Shown in pieces: positions 8,875-18,134 of a stretch of 64,000 nt of DNA. The notes beneath the pieces were generated by a model. That model had not been told where the DNA came from and searched no databases. It saw only the letters and a program-made list of their open reading frames with translations. How positions within the stretch are numbered: position 1 is the first letter of the stretch; each line of letters opens with the position of its first letter. A program made the position numbers and the translations under genes. Source of the stretch: Pandoraea apista (GTDB lineage: Bacteria; Pseudomonadota; Gammaproteobacteria; Burkholderiales; Burkholderiaceae); assembly GCF_001465595.2 (NCBI RefSeq), contig NZ_CP013481.2, positions 2,108,001 through 2,172,000 of the forward strand, given 5' to 3'.

Positions 8875-10026
8875 ATGAAAAGCACCATGACCAAGTTGCT
8901 GAGCGCGCTTGTCGCTACGGGGATGGTGGCTGCGGCGCACGCGGCCGATCTGAAGATCGGTGTGGCCGAAGCACTGTCGGGCGGTGCTGCGCAATATGGC
9001 GCGGCCATCAAGAATGGTTTCCAGCTCGCTGCTGACGAAATCAACGCCGCTGGCGGCATCAACGGCAACAAGCTTGTACTGCAGGTCGAAGATGAGCAGG
9101 GCAAGAAGGAAGAGGCGATCAACGTCTTCAAAAAGCTGATCTTCCAGGACAAGGTGCTCATGGTGTTCGGCCCGACGCTGTCGAACTCGGCGCAGGCAGC
9201 CGATCCGATCGCTCAAGCCGGCAAGACGGTGGCGTTTGGCACGTCGAATACGGCAGACGGCATTACGTCGATCGGCGATTTCATCTTCCGCAATTCGGTG
9301 ACCGAAGCCGACGTGCTGCCGGAGACCATCAAGGTCGCGGCCAAGCACACGGGCATCAAGAAGGTCGCGGTGCTGTACGGCAACGACGACGTGTTCACCA
9401 AGAGCGGCTACGACAACTTCAAGAAGGCGCTTGAAGACCTGAAGATTCCGGTCACGACGACCGAAACGTTCGCCAAGGGCGACGTGGACTTCAAGGCGCA
9501 GCTCACGAAGATCAAGGCGAGCAACCCCGACGCCATCGTGCTGTCGGCGCTGATTGCCGAAGGCGCGCCGATCATGGTGCAGGCCCGTCAACTGGGGATC
9601 AACGTGCCGTTCATTGGCGGCAACGGCATGAACTCGGTCAAGGTGTTCGATCTGGCCAAGGGCAGCTCGGACGGTCTGTGGGTGGGTAGCCCCTGGTCGA
9701 TCGAGAACAACACGCCGGCCAACACGAAGTTCATCGGCGCTTACAAGGCGAAGTACAACGTGGCGCCGGACCAGTTCGCCGCGCAGGCGTACGACGCGAT
9801 GTACATCGCAGCGGGTGCGATCAAGAACGTGAAGATCTCGGGCAACCTCGAAGCTGACCGCAAGGCGCTGCGCGACGCGCTGCCGAAGGTCACGCACGAA
9901 GGCGCGACGGGCAAGTTTGCGTTCCGTCAGGCCATGGGCAAGAACGGCAAGCCGGCCGGCTACGATGCACAGCAGGCACCGATCGTCAGTGTGACGAAGG
10001 GTGGCAAGTACGTCATCGAGAAGTAA
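8875..10026 (+). CDS. livK: Branched-chain amino acid ABC transporter, periplasmic binding protein
   Basis: 383-residue type I periplasmic binding protein. A signal peptide is obvious: a basic start, a hydrophobic core SALVATGMVAA, and cleavage after AHA. The mature domain begins LKIGVAEALSGGAAQYGAAIKNGFQLAADEINAAGGING, typical of the leucine/branched-chain family. A strong GGAGGAAG ribosome-binding site precedes the ATG. It opens a complete livKHMGF operon. The ligand is probably leucine, isoleucine and valine, but this fold also serves other amino acids and aromatic acids. Confidence 0.92.
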   Translation: MKSTMTKLLSALVATGMVAAAHAADLKIGVAEALSGGAAQYGAAIKNGFQLAADEINAAGGINGNKLVLQVEDEQGKKEEAINVFKKLIFQDKVLMVFGPTLSNSAQAADPIAQAGKTVAFGTSNTADGITSIGDFIFRNSVTEADVLPETIKVAAKHTGIKKVAVLYGNDDVFTKSGYDNFKKALEDLKIPVTTTETFAKGDVDFKAQLTKIKASNPDAIVLSALIAEGAPIMVQARQLGINVPFIGGNGMNSVKVFDLAKGSSDGLWVGSPWSIENNTPANTKFIGAYKAKYNVAPDQFAAQAYDAMYIAAGAIKNVKISGNLEADRKALRDALPKVTHEGATGKFAFRQAMGKNGKPAGYDAQQAPIVSVTKGGKYVIEK

Positions 10027-10155
10027 GCAGCCCGGCAGTACTTGAAGAAGTCCGCATGGGCGTAGGGCCGAAAGGCGCTACGCCCATCGGCGTTTCTGGC
10101 GCACGCCGTACCCCCTGCGACGCGCGCCTCCGTCCCTCAGGCTGGAATACACACC

Positions 10156-11037
10156 ATGCTGGAACAGCAACTCGTCAACGCGCTCTCCCTCGGGTGCGTC
10201 TACGCCTTGTTCGCGCTCGGGTTCACACTCGTGTTCGGCATCCTCGGCGTCATCAATCTCTCGCACGGCGCGGTCTTCATGGTCGGTGCCTATGCGGCAC
10301 TGCAAGCCGTCGTGCGCCTTCATCTGCCGCTGTGGGCGGCCATTGTGACGGCGGTCATCGTTGCCGGTCTGCTTGGCTTGCTGATCGACGTGCTGGTGCT
10401 CAAACCGTTGCGCAAACGCGGGGCGCCTCACCTGATCCCGATGATTGCCACCATTGGCGTGGGCATTCTGCTCAACAACGGAGTGCAAGGCATCTTCGGC
10501 GCGGAGAATCTGCGTTTCCCCTACGACGTGGTGTCGCAGGAGACTCTCACGGTCGCCGGCGTTCACATGACGGTGCTCGAACTCGCGATCATCTTCATCT
10601 CGTTTGCGCTGATGGCCGTGCTCATTACCACGATCAAGAAGACGCAACTGGGCCGCGCGCTGCGCGCTATTGCCGAATCGCCGAAGGCCGCGTATCTGCT
10701 CGGGATCAACGTCGAGGGCCTGTTCCTGGCGACGTCGTTCGCTGCGGCCGGTCTGGGCGGCATGGCGGGGGTGCTGATCGGGCTGTACTCCAACGCGGTA
10801 TTCCCGCTGATGGGGCAACCGATGCTGCACAAGGGTATCGCGGTGATCATTCTGGGCGGGATGGGCGACATTCGCGGCGCGATGATCGGTGGCCTGTTCC
10901 TCGGCTTTGCCGAAGTCATGTCGGTCGCGTATATCGGTTCGAACATGCGCGACGCCGTGGCGTTCGGCCTGCTGTTCCTGATCCTGCTGGTGCGTCCGCA
11001 GGGGTTGTTCGGCAAAGTGCTCGAACGCAAAGCGTAA
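10156..11037 (+). CDS. livH: Branched-chain amino acid ABC transporter, permease LivH
   Basis: 293-residue inner-membrane permease with about eight hydrophobic segments. It begins with the family N-terminus (MLEQQLVNALSLGCVYALFALGFTLVFGILGVINLSHG). The cytoplasmic coupling region TQLGRALRAIAESPKAAYLLGINVE and the C-terminal block GGMGDIRGAMIGGLFLGFAE are present. It lies 129 bp after livK and 13 bp before livM. It should form the membrane channel with LivM. Confidence 0.94.
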   Translation: MLEQQLVNALSLGCVYALFALGFTLVFGILGVINLSHGAVFMVGAYAALQAVVRLHLPLWAAIVTAVIVAGLLGLLIDVLVLKPLRKRGAPHLIPMIATIGVGILLNNGVQGIFGAENLRFPYDVVSQETLTVAGVHMTVLELAIIFISFALMAVLITTIKKTQLGRALRAIAESPKAAYLLGINVEGLFLATSFAAAGLGGMAGVLIGLYSNAVFPLMGQPMLHKGIAVIILGGMGDIRGAMIGGLFLGFAEVMSVAYIGSNMRDAVAFGLLFLILLVRPQGLFGKVLERKA

Positions 11038-11050
11038 TTACGGGGGCGCA

Positions 11051-11926
11051 ATGGACTGGTTTAACAATTTCTGGGCGGTCTACAGCAATCTGGTGCTGAG
11101 TTTGGGCACCAATGCGCTGCTGGCCCTGTCGATTTACCTCACGCTCTCGTGCGGCATGTTGGCCATGGCCAATGCGGCGTTCATGGGGATTGGCGCATAC
11201 ACCGCCGCATTGCTCACGATGAACTACGACACGCCGTTTGCGGTGTCGCTCGCGGGCGGCATGGCGGCACCGGCGCTCGTCGCATTCATCATCGGCAAGC
11301 CGACGCTGCGTCTGTCGGGCGTCTACCTCGCCATGGCGACGCTCGGCTTCGGTGAAGTCGTGCGCGTGCTGATTCTGAATACCGAAGACCTGACCGGCGG
11401 CGCACTGGGTCTGAACGGCATTCCGCAACTCACACAGTGGTGGCATGTCGCTGGTGCTGTCGTGATCACCCTTGCGGTGCTGTGGCGCCTGCGCCGCTCG
11501 AAGGTGGGCCGTGCGTTCGAGGCCATCAAGGAAGACGAGACGGCGGCGGGCCTCATGGGCATCAACGTCACGGGCTACAAGATGCTCGCGTTCGTGCTGG
11601 GGGCGGTGCTTGCCGGGCTGGCAGGGGCGCTCAATGCGCATCTTACGTTCTTCATCGGCCCGAACGAATTCGGGTTCGACCGTGGCGTCGAGATTCTGAC
11701 GATGGCAATTCTGGGCGGGATCAACGGGTTGATGGGGCCGATATTGGGCAGCACCATTCTGACGTTGTTGCCCGAGTTGCTGCGCGCGTTCAACGACTTC
11801 CGCCTTGTGGTCAACGGCCTGATCCTGGTGCTGATCGTGCTGTTTCTGCCCAAGGGTATCTGGGACCCGATGCGATTTCGCCGTTGGTTCCGTGCCGACA
11901 AGGCGCGTTCGGCCTCTTCCACGTAA
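11051..11926 (+). CDS. livM: Branched-chain amino acid ABC transporter, permease LivM
   Basis: 291-residue permease, partner of LivH. It has many membrane helices, the conserved LSGVYLAMATLGFGEVVRVLILNTEDLTGG block, and the coupling helix RSKVGRAFEAIKEDETAAGLMGINV. It lacks the long N-terminal extension of the E. coli protein, as is usual in this bacterial group. It sits between livH and livG with short gaps, so it is part of the operon. Confidence 0.93.
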   Translation: MDWFNNFWAVYSNLVLSLGTNALLALSIYLTLSCGMLAMANAAFMGIGAYTAALLTMNYDTPFAVSLAGGMAAPALVAFIIGKPTLRLSGVYLAMATLGFGEVVRVLILNTEDLTGGALGLNGIPQLTQWWHVAGAVVITLAVLWRLRRSKVGRAFEAIKEDETAAGLMGINVTGYKMLAFVLGAVLAGLAGALNAHLTFFIGPNEFGFDRGVEILTMAILGGINGLMGPILGSTILTLLPELLRAFNDFRLVVNGLILVLIVLFLPKGIWDPMRFRRWFRADKARSASST

Positions 11927-11944
11927 GCGGACGGGGAACACGAC

Positions 11945-12745
11945 ATGCTCAAGCTTTCCAATATTTCCAAACGATTCGGTGGATTGCACGTTCTGCAGGA
12001 CGTGAACATCGAGGTGCCGCAGGGCACCATCTTCGGCCTGATTGGCCCGAACGGCGCCGGTAAAACGACCGTTTTCAACCTCATCACCGGCCTGTTGCAG
12101 CCGACTGGCGGCAGCATCACGTTCGACGGCGAGACGCTCGTGGGGCAGAAGCCCCACAAGATCACGCAGCGCGGTATTGCCCGTACGTTTCAGAACATCC
12201 GCATCTTCAAGGAGATGACGCTGATCGAGAACGTGGTGGTCGGTATGCATCGCCACCTCTCCTATGGCCCGGCGGGGCTATTGCTCTCGCTGCCGGGTTT
12301 TCGCGAGATGGAGAAGCGTTCGCGCGAGCGCGCTCACGAATTGCTGTCGTGGGTGAAGCTCGACCATAAGGCATACGACATAGCCGATAACCTCTCGTAC
12401 GGCGACCAGCGCAAGCTGGAGCTGGCGCGAGCGTTGGCCACCGAGCCCAAGCTGTTGCTGCTCGACGAGCCGGTGGCGGGCATGAACACAGGCGAGAAGG
12501 TCGATCTCATGAGCGAGATCGAGAACATCAAGGCGCGCGGTTACACGATCTTCATGATCGAGCACGACATGCGCTTCGTGATGGGCCTGTGCGAACGCAT
12601 CGCGGTGTTGAACTTCGGCCGCATCATTGCCGAAGGCAAGCCCGAAGAGATCAAGAACAACCCGCAGGTCATCGAGGCTTATCTCGGCCGCGACGACGAC
12701 GACGATGCGGCCGCGCTTGCGGCCGGCGCGGAGGACAAAGCATGA
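11945..12745 (+). CDS. livG: Branched-chain amino acid ABC transporter, ATPase LivG
   Basis: 266-residue cytoplasmic ABC ATPase. Walker A is GPNGAGKTT, the Q-loop lies in ARTFQNIRIFKEMTLIENV, the signature is the variant LSYGDQRKLELARAL, and Walker B is LLLLDEPVAGMN; all are typical of LivG. The C-terminus ends in an acidic DDDDDAA tail. Its last codons overlap the livF start (ATGA), so the two ATPases are translationally coupled. Confidence 0.95.
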   Translation: MLKLSNISKRFGGLHVLQDVNIEVPQGTIFGLIGPNGAGKTTVFNLITGLLQPTGGSITFDGETLVGQKPHKITQRGIARTFQNIRIFKEMTLIENVVVGMHRHLSYGPAGLLLSLPGFREMEKRSRERAHELLSWVKLDHKAYDIADNLSYGDQRKLELARALATEPKLLLLDEPVAGMNTGEKVDLMSEIENIKARGYTIFMIEHDMRFVMGLCERIAVLNFGRIIAEGKPEEIKNNPQVIEAYLGRDDDDDAAALAAGAEDKA

Positions 12746-13455
12746 GCGCGCTGCTTGAAGTGAAGGGCCTTAAGGTGGCCTATGGGCATATCGAAGCGGT
12801 GAAGGGCGTTGATTTCTCGTTGCGCGAGCACGAAATCACCTCGCTTGTGGGGGCCAATGGCGCAGGTAAGTCCACGACATTGCTGGCGCTATCCGGTCTC
12901 ATCAAGAAGCAGAGCGGCTCGATCCTGTTCCAGGGCGAAGAGATCGGTGGTCTGGCGCCGAACAAGATCGTGCAGCGCGGTCTCGTTCAGGTTGCCGAGG
13001 GACGAGCTACGCTCACGACAATGTCAGTACGCGAGAACCTTGAGCTCGGCGCCTATACGCGTCGAGACAAGCAGAACGTGAAGCCGGACCTGGACAAGGT
13101 GCTCGATCGTTTCCCGCGTCTTGCCGAGCGCATCGATCAGATGGCGGGCAACCTGTCGGGCGGCGAGCAGCAGATGCTGGCAATCGGGCGTGCGTTGATG
13201 GCACGTCCGCGCTTGCTGCTGCTCGACGAGCCTTCGATGGGGCTGGCGCCGATCATTGTGCAGGGCATCTTCAGCACCTTGAAAGAGATCAACGCCGATG
13301 GCTTGACGATTTTCCTGGTGGAGCAGAACGTGCGTCAGGCGCTGAAGATCGCGCAACATGGCTACGTGCTGGAGACCGGCAAGGTCGTGTTGGAAGACAC
13401 GGGCCGCAGCCTGCTGGGCAATCCACGCGTGCTCGAAGCCTATTTGGGCGGTTGA
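12742..13455 (+). CDS. livF: Branched-chain amino acid ABC transporter, ATPase LivF
   Basis: 237-residue ABC ATPase, partner of LivG. Walker A is GANGAGKST, the signature is LSGGEQQMLAIGRALM and Walker B is LLLLDEPSMGLAP. The start was placed at the ATG overlapping the livG stop; homology begins exactly there (MSALLEVKGLKVAYGHIEAV). It is the last gene of the operon and is followed by a strong terminator. Confidence 0.96.
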   Translation: MSALLEVKGLKVAYGHIEAVKGVDFSLREHEITSLVGANGAGKSTTLLALSGLIKKQSGSILFQGEEIGGLAPNKIVQRGLVQVAEGRATLTTMSVRENLELGAYTRRDKQNVKPDLDKVLDRFPRLAERIDQMAGNLSGGEQQMLAIGRALMARPRLLLLDEPSMGLAPIIVQGIFSTLKEINADGLTIFLVEQNVRQALKIAQHGYVLETGKVVLEDTGRSLLGNPRVLEAYLGG

Positions 13456-13820
13456 CGTCGGCCCGCATTGAGGGATCGTCTTCCGTTATGCGGTGACGTT
13501 GCCGAGATGCCGACAGACAGCCGAAAACGCGCCGATGGGTCTTGAGTGACCGATCGGCGCGTTTTGTTTTTCTCGGTGCGAGGGCGTCGTTACCGTGCGG
13601 TGGTCTACCTTATTACGTACTCGGGCTCCGATACCGCAAGTGACGACGGCGCTACGATCCCCCGCAGCCCATGCGGATCCGGTGCTCGCGGCGCCCCGGC
13701 CGTTGGCATCCGGCGAGAATTGGTGCATGCTTCGCGAATCACCTGCCTACGCAGCGACTCGACTGCAACGCGCCGGTGCGAGCACGAGACACAGACTCGC
13801 GAGGGACTTAAGGAGCCTTC
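13456..13820 (+). other. 365-bp intergenic region between livF and the diguanylate cyclase gene
   Basis: It holds the livF terminator at 13524-13571 and the AAGGAG ribosome-binding site of the next gene at its right end. Open frames crossing it have no recognisable protein. I see no other element. Confidence 0.6.
13524..13571 (+). terminator. Terminator of the livKHMGF operon
   Basis: A 13-bp stem, AAAACGCGCCGAT with ATCGGCGCGTTTT (13524-13536 with 13553-13565), has a 16-base loop and is followed by GTTTTT. It is about 70 bp after the livF stop. Confidence 0.88.
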
Positions 13821-15260
13821 ATGGACGGCTTTCTGATGACGCGGGCATCACGGGGGCAGCGGGCATTTGCCGGCGGTCTGGCGATCGCGATCCTCGCAGC
13901 CCTGATATTGGCGGCGCCGCAGGCAACGGCAGTCTTGCCCGCGGTCGCGCCTTTCCTGCCGATGTGCGGGCTGACGGTGTTCACGACGGCGTCGATTGCG
14001 TCGTTCCTGTTGGCTGCGCAGTTTCAAGTGAGCCGGTTGCCGGTCTTCGGGCTGCTGGCTGGCGCCTATGCCTTCACGGCGTTGACGGTTGCCATGCAGT
14101 TGTTGACCTTCCCGGGCCTGTTCTCGCCGCAAGGGTTGTTTGGCGCGTTTCCCTCTACATCGGGTTGGATTTGGGCGATTTGGCATGCGGGGTTTCCCAC
14201 GCTCGTGCTCATCGCGATGATTTCGCGGCGTCTGTTCGCCACGCAGTCCGTAACGCAATTGCCGCCGACGGGACGCGCCTTGTGGGTCTTCGTCGGCTTG
14301 CCGCTCCTCGTGGGGGCGCTGCTTTGCATGACGGTACTGGCCGTGCAGTTACCGCCAGCGTTGTCACCGGCAACCGCCCCGGGGGATTTTTCGGCGAGGG
14401 GGGCGGGCCTGGTGTTGCTCGTGGTGAATCTGGCGGCGCTGGGAGCGGTGCTGGCTATCGGCCGTCTGCGTACGGTGCTCGATCTGTGGGTGGCGCTGGC
14501 TGTCCTCGCATGTGTGACCGATACCGTGCTCAGCCTGATGAGTACGGTGCGGTTTTCGCTGGGCTGGTACCTGGCGCGACTGTTCAGCATGTCGGCACCG
14601 GGGCTGCTGGTTTGCTTGCTGGTATGGGAGGTCACGCGGCTTTATCGAGAGCTTACGCGCGCGCATCTGCGTCTGATCGAGTACAGCAACCGTGATGCAC
14701 TCACCGGCATTTTCAATCGTCGTTTCTTCAACGACCGGTTTCCGCGCGACTTCGAGCAGGCGCGTCGCTCGGGGCAGCCGCTATCGCTGCTCATGATCGA
14801 CGTGGACTATTTCAAGCGTTACAACGACCAGTATGGCCACCCCGTGGGCGACGAGTGCCTCGAGCATGTGGCATTGGCGCTTATGCGGGCGACGCACCGA
14901 CCGGCGGACGTTGTGGCGCGTTACGGCGGGGAGGAGTTCGTGATCGTGCTGCCCGACACCGGCGCGAACGGCGCGTATTTCGTCGCCACCCGTGTGACGG
15001 AGAGCGTGCGGGCACTGGCGAGGCCGGCACCCGAGCCGCAAGGCATTGTGACCGTCAGTGTGGGGTGTGCGACACATGTGCCGCAGTACGGAAATCCTGC
15101 CGACACGCCGGAGCGCCTGATCGCGCTGGCCGACGAGGCGTTGTACACGGCCAAACGTCTTGGCCGCGATCGCGTGCATGTTTCGGAGGGAATTCTGCCG
15201 GTAAGCGGCGGGGAGACGAGCACGGCGGCACAGGTGCCGCACGCCGATCTGCGCGCGTGA
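13821..15260 (+). CDS. Membrane diguanylate cyclase, MASE4-GGDEF
   Basis: 479 residues. The first ~275 form a MASE4-like sensor region with about eight membrane helices; RFSLGWYLARLFSM resembles the last helix of E. coli DgcT. The GGDEF domain follows (about 285-450) and makes c-di-GMP from two GTP. The active site is GGEEF at 369-373. An RPAD inhibitory I-site lies exactly five residues earlier (360-363), so product inhibition is expected. Metal-binding MIDVDYFKRYND and GHPVGDECL are intact. An AAGGAG site precedes the ATG. The stop codon lies at the edge of a 14-bp tandem repeat array. The signal sensed by MASE4 is unknown. Confidence 0.88.
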   Translation: MDGFLMTRASRGQRAFAGGLAIAILAALILAAPQATAVLPAVAPFLPMCGLTVFTTASIASFLLAAQFQVSRLPVFGLLAGAYAFTALTVAMQLLTFPGLFSPQGLFGAFPSTSGWIWAIWHAGFPTLVLIAMISRRLFATQSVTQLPPTGRALWVFVGLPLLVGALLCMTVLAVQLPPALSPATAPGDFSARGAGLVLLVVNLAALGAVLAIGRLRTVLDLWVALAVLACVTDTVLSLMSTVRFSLGWYLARLFSMSAPGLLVCLLVWEVTRLYRELTRAHLRLIEYSNRDALTGIFNRRFFNDRFPRDFEQARRSGQPLSLLMIDVDYFKRYNDQYGHPVGDECLEHVALALMRATHRPADVVARYGGEEFVIVLPDTGANGAYFVATRVTESVRALARPAPEPQGIVTVSVGCATHVPQYGNPADTPERLIALADEALYTAKRLGRDRVHVSEGILPVSGGETSTAAQVPHADLRA

Positions 15261-15362
15261 GCGCAAGAGCAGGAACGCAAGAACGGGAACGCAAGAACGG
15301 GAACGCAAGAACGGGAACGCAAGAACGGGAACGCAAGAACGGGAACGCAAGAACGGGAACGG
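15259..15362. repeat. 14-bp tandem repeat array between the diguanylate cyclase gene and folA
   Basis: Six perfect head-to-tail copies of GAACGCAAGAACGG run from 15273 to 15356. A degenerate first copy (three differences) at 15259-15272 overlaps the stop codon of the cyclase gene, and a partial copy GAACGG ends the array. There are no spacers, and 14 is not a multiple of three. It ends 27 bp from the folA stop, between convergent genes. It looks like a variable-number tandem repeat. Confidence 0.95.
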
Positions 15363-15388
15363 CGCGTGCGCGCCGCCCGTCGAATCTC

Positions 15389-15877
15389 TCAAATCCGTTC
15401 GTACGTTACAAACGCGTAGTCGAAGTCGTTCGGGGCGGGGGAGTGATGCGTCTCGCGCGCGGTCTCTTGCCACTGCGCAGCGGGCAGGTCGGGGAAATGC
15501 GCGTCGCCCTCGAAGGCTTTGGCAATCTCCGTGACGATCACCTTGTCCGCACTCGCCAGCGACTCCGCGTACAACTGCGCGCCGCCGATCAGGCAGATCT
15601 CCTCTACACCCACACACAGGCGCATCGCATCGATGAGCGAGCTGGCCACCTCGCACCCGTCGATCTTCAGGTCCGGATTGCGCGACACCACGATGTTACG
15701 GCGTCCCGGCAGCGGGCGGCCGATCGAATCGTAAGTCTTGCGTCCCATGACAACGGGCTTGCCGAGCGTTGTGCGCTTGAAGTGGGCAAGATCTTCCGGC
15801 AAACGCCACGGCAATTGATTGTCGCGCCCGATCACGCCGTTTTCGGCGCGGGCGACCACCAGCGTCAGTATCGTCAT
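15389..15877 (-). CDS. folA: Dihydrofolate reductase
   Basis: 162-residue NADPH-dependent reductase that regenerates tetrahydrofolate. Family motifs are intact: [24 protein letters not shown] at the N-terminus with the Met20-loop region and substrate-binding acid, [15 protein letters not shown] for NADPH phosphate binding, and [11 protein letters not shown] for the cofactor loop. The ATG overlaps the thyA stop by 4 bp; the open frame runs further upstream inside thyA, but homology starts here. Paired with thyA, it refills the folate that thymidylate synthase oxidises. Confidence 0.96.
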   Translation of the reverse strand: MTILTLVVARAENGVIGRDNQLPWRLPEDLAHFKRTTLGKPVVMGRKTYDSIGRPLPGRRNIVVSRNPDLKIDGCEVASSLIDAMRLCVGVEEICLIGGAQLYAESLASADKVIVTEIAKAFEGDAHFPDLPAAQWQETARETHHSPAPNDFDYAFVTYERI

Positions 15878-16668
15878 ACGGCCACCGGCGCCTTGATATG
15901 CGGATGCGCCTCGTACCCAACGATCCGGAAGTCTTCGAAACGGTAATCGAAAATCGAATCGGGCTTGCGCGCGATCTCCAGCTTCGGCAGCGGGAACGGC
16001 TCGCGCTCGAGTTGCGTGGCGACCTGTTCCAGATGATTGTTGTACAGATGGCAGTCGCCGCCCGTCCACACGAAGTCGCCGACCTCCAGCCCAGTCTGCT
16101 GCGCCATCATGTGCGTGAGCAATGCGTAGCTCGCGATGTTGAACGGCACGCCGAGGAAGATATCCGCGCTGCGTTGGTAAAGCTGGCATGACAGCTTGCC
16201 GTTGGCCACATAGAACTGGAAGAACGCGTGGCACGGCGGCAGCGCCATGCGCGGAATTTCACCGACGTTCCATGCGGAAACGATCAGACGGCGCGAGTCG
16301 GGTGTTGTGCGGATCTGCTCGACAAGTTGCGTGATCTGATCGATATGACCACCGTCGGGGGTTGGCCACGAGCGCCATTGGGCGCCGTACACCGGGCCGA
16401 GTTCACCGTCGGCATCGGCCCATTCGTTCCAGATGGACACGCCGTTTTCCTGCAGATAGCCCACGTTAGTGCTGCCCTGCAGGAACCACAGGAGTTCATG
16501 CACGATGGACTTGATATGCACTTTCTTGGTCGTGACGAGCGGGAATCCTTCCTGCAGGTCGAAGCGCATCTGATAGCCGAACACCGAGCGCGTGCCCGTG
16601 CCCGTGCGGTCGGTCTTGTCTGTGCCATGTTCGAGTACATGGCGCATGAAGTCGAGGTACTGTTTCAT
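15874..16668 (-). CDS. thyA: Thymidylate synthase
   Basis: 264-residue ThyA, the full family length, making dTMP from dUMP with methylene-tetrahydrofolate. The catalytic Cys is in [12 protein letters not shown]; the dUMP-binding [21 protein letters not shown] and the C-terminal [19 protein letters not shown] are present. It is translated just before folA with a 4-bp overlap, so the folate cycle partners are coupled. It starts 59 bp after the fbpC stop on the same strand and may be read from the same or its own promoter. Confidence 0.97.
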   Translation of the reverse strand: MKQYLDFMRHVLEHGTDKTDRTGTGTRSVFGYQMRFDLQEGFPLVTTKKVHIKSIVHELLWFLQGSTNVGYLQENGVSIWNEWADADGELGPVYGAQWRSWPTPDGGHIDQITQLVEQIRTTPDSRRLIVSAWNVGEIPRMALPPCHAFFQFYVANGKLSCQLYQRSADIFLGVPFNIASYALLTHMMAQQTGLEVGDFVWTGGDCHLYNNHLEQVATQLEREPFPLPKLEIARKPDSIFDYRFEDFRIVGYEAHPHIKAPVAV

Positions 16669-16727
16669 AGGCCCATCCGTTTTGCCGGATTTTACCAGCC
16701 TCTGAGTGACGGCGTGCTGTCGAGGCG

Positions 16728-17837
16728 TCAGACCGGCGCGGTACCGGCCGCAAACGCCACCGGATGCTGTACCGCAAGACGCAGCCCCACCCGTTCGCCT
16801 GCCTCGTGCGTCAACTCGCCGTCGACGCGCGCAATGACCTCCTGGCCCGACGCCAGGCGCAACGTGTAAAGCTGATCGGCGCCGCGGAACGCGCGCCGCA
16901 CCAGCGTGGCTTCGAACGGACTGGCGGGGTCATGCGCAATATCGTCTGCGCGCAGCAACACGTCGACGTTCACTGGATACGCGTCTTTCGCGGCGGTGCG
17001 CAGCAGCTTGTCGGCCAATGCCGGCGAGACGGCGATCTCCCCGAGTTCGATCGAGATGCCGCCGCCGTCGGCGTTGCCTCGGAACGTGCCCGGAATCAGC
17101 GCGCCGCGTCCGATGAAATCGGCGACCACGCGGTTGGCGGGCGTGCGCCACAACTCTCGGGCGGGCGACCACTGGGCGATCGCGCCCGCATGCATCACCC
17201 CGATGCGATCGGCCATCGCGAAGGCCTCATGTTGATCGTGCGTGACGAGAATCGCTGTCGCGCCGCTCGCCCGGATGATCTCGCGCACCTCCACGGCCAG
17301 CCGTTCGCGCAGATCGAGGTCGAGATTCGAGAATGGTTCGTCGAGCAGCAGCAGGGCAGGCGAAGGCGCCAGGGCGCGTGCAAGCGCCACGCGTTGCTGT
17401 TGACCCCCGGAGAGTTCGTGCGGGTATTGGCGCAAGGCGCCGGCCAGACCCACACGTTCGGCGAGGGTCGCCACCCGGTCCTCACGTTCGGCCCGGGTCA
17501 TGCGTCCGAGGCCAAAACCGATGTTCTGAGCGACATTCAGATGCGGGAACAACGCGTAATCCTGAAACACCACGCCCACATGACGTCGCTCCGGCGGTTC
17601 GCTCAATTGCGCGTTGGCGACCTCGTGACCGTCGAGCACGATACGTCCGCCGGAGAGCGGCTCGAAGCCGCACACGGCGCGCAACACCGTGGTCTTTCCG
17701 CAGCCGGACGGGCCAAGCAGACAACCGATCTCGCCGCGCGCGAGCGATAGCGTCAGGTCGCGAACGGCCGTGTGGAGGTGGCCGCCGGCGTCGTAATTCA
17801 CCGAGATGTGGTCGAGCAGCAGGTAAGGCAGGGGCAT
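16728..17837 (-). CDS. Iron(III)-type ABC transporter ATP-binding protein (FbpC-like)
   Basis: 369-residue ABC ATPase. Walker A is GPSGCGKTT, the Q-loop lies in [16 protein letters not shown], the signature is [15 protein letters not shown] and Walker B is [12 protein letters not shown]. After about residue 240 a TOBE-like C-terminal domain follows, as in FbpC/AfuC/PotA. It is divergent from a two-domain permease gene of Fbp type at 18135, so the pair probably forms one importer. No periplasmic binding protein is encoded nearby. Other Fe/sulfate/putrescine-class substrates cannot be excluded. Confidence 0.82.
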   Translation of the reverse strand: MPLPYLLLDHISVNYDAGGHLHTAVRDLTLSLARGEIGCLLGPSGCGKTTVLRAVCGFEPLSGGRIVLDGHEVANAQLSEPPERRHVGVVFQDYALFPHLNVAQNIGFGLGRMTRAEREDRVATLAERVGLAGALRQYPHELSGGQQQRVALARALAPSPALLLLDEPFSNLDLDLRERLAVEVREIIRASGATAILVTHDQHEAFAMADRIGVMHAGAIAQWSPARELWRTPANRVVADFIGRGALIPGTFRGNADGGGISIELGEIAVSPALADKLLRTAAKDAYPVNVDVLLRADDIAHDPASPFEATLVRRAFRGADQLYTLRLASGQEVIARVDGELTHEAGERVGLRLAVQHPVAFAAGTAPV

Positions 17838-18134
17838 CGGTTCGGGAGGGCGTGTGTCGACGCAGGTGCGTCAACGAAAGTGGATCGAAAAATCAGCTCG
17901 ACAGGCCGATCGACGCAAGCGATTCGGTGGGCTCTGCACGGCGGCAGGGCACTTTCTGCGGCGGGCCGCGTCAGAGATCCAATCGCGAATGCGTATAATT
18001 TACAACGCTTTAGACCGGCGAGCGTCTTCCGGTTCCCTGAGACGATGCAAGGCGCACGGCCGTCGGCCGTCATGGGCGTACTTTCCGCCACCTGATTGTC
18101 CCTCCCATTTACCGCTACCCATCACGATTTGCCG

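Noticed and set aside
13595..14695. A 366-codon plus-strand frame overlapping the diguanylate cyclase gene
   Set aside because: It is Arg/Gly-rich, lacks motifs, and overlaps the gene with intact GGEEF and I-site.
15259..15362. Tandem repeats considered as a CRISPR array
   Set aside because: The copies are head to tail without spacers and only 14 bp long; there are no cas genes.
15878..16234. N-terminal extension of folA into thyA
   Set aside because: The open frame continues upstream inside thyA, but family homology starts at [14 protein letters not shown], which overlaps the thyA stop by 4 bp.
17940..18030. A possible Fur box in the gap between the iron ABC genes
   Set aside because: Only one hexamer (TATAAT) matches NATWAT well, and it also reads as a -10 box; the flanking hexamers do not match.
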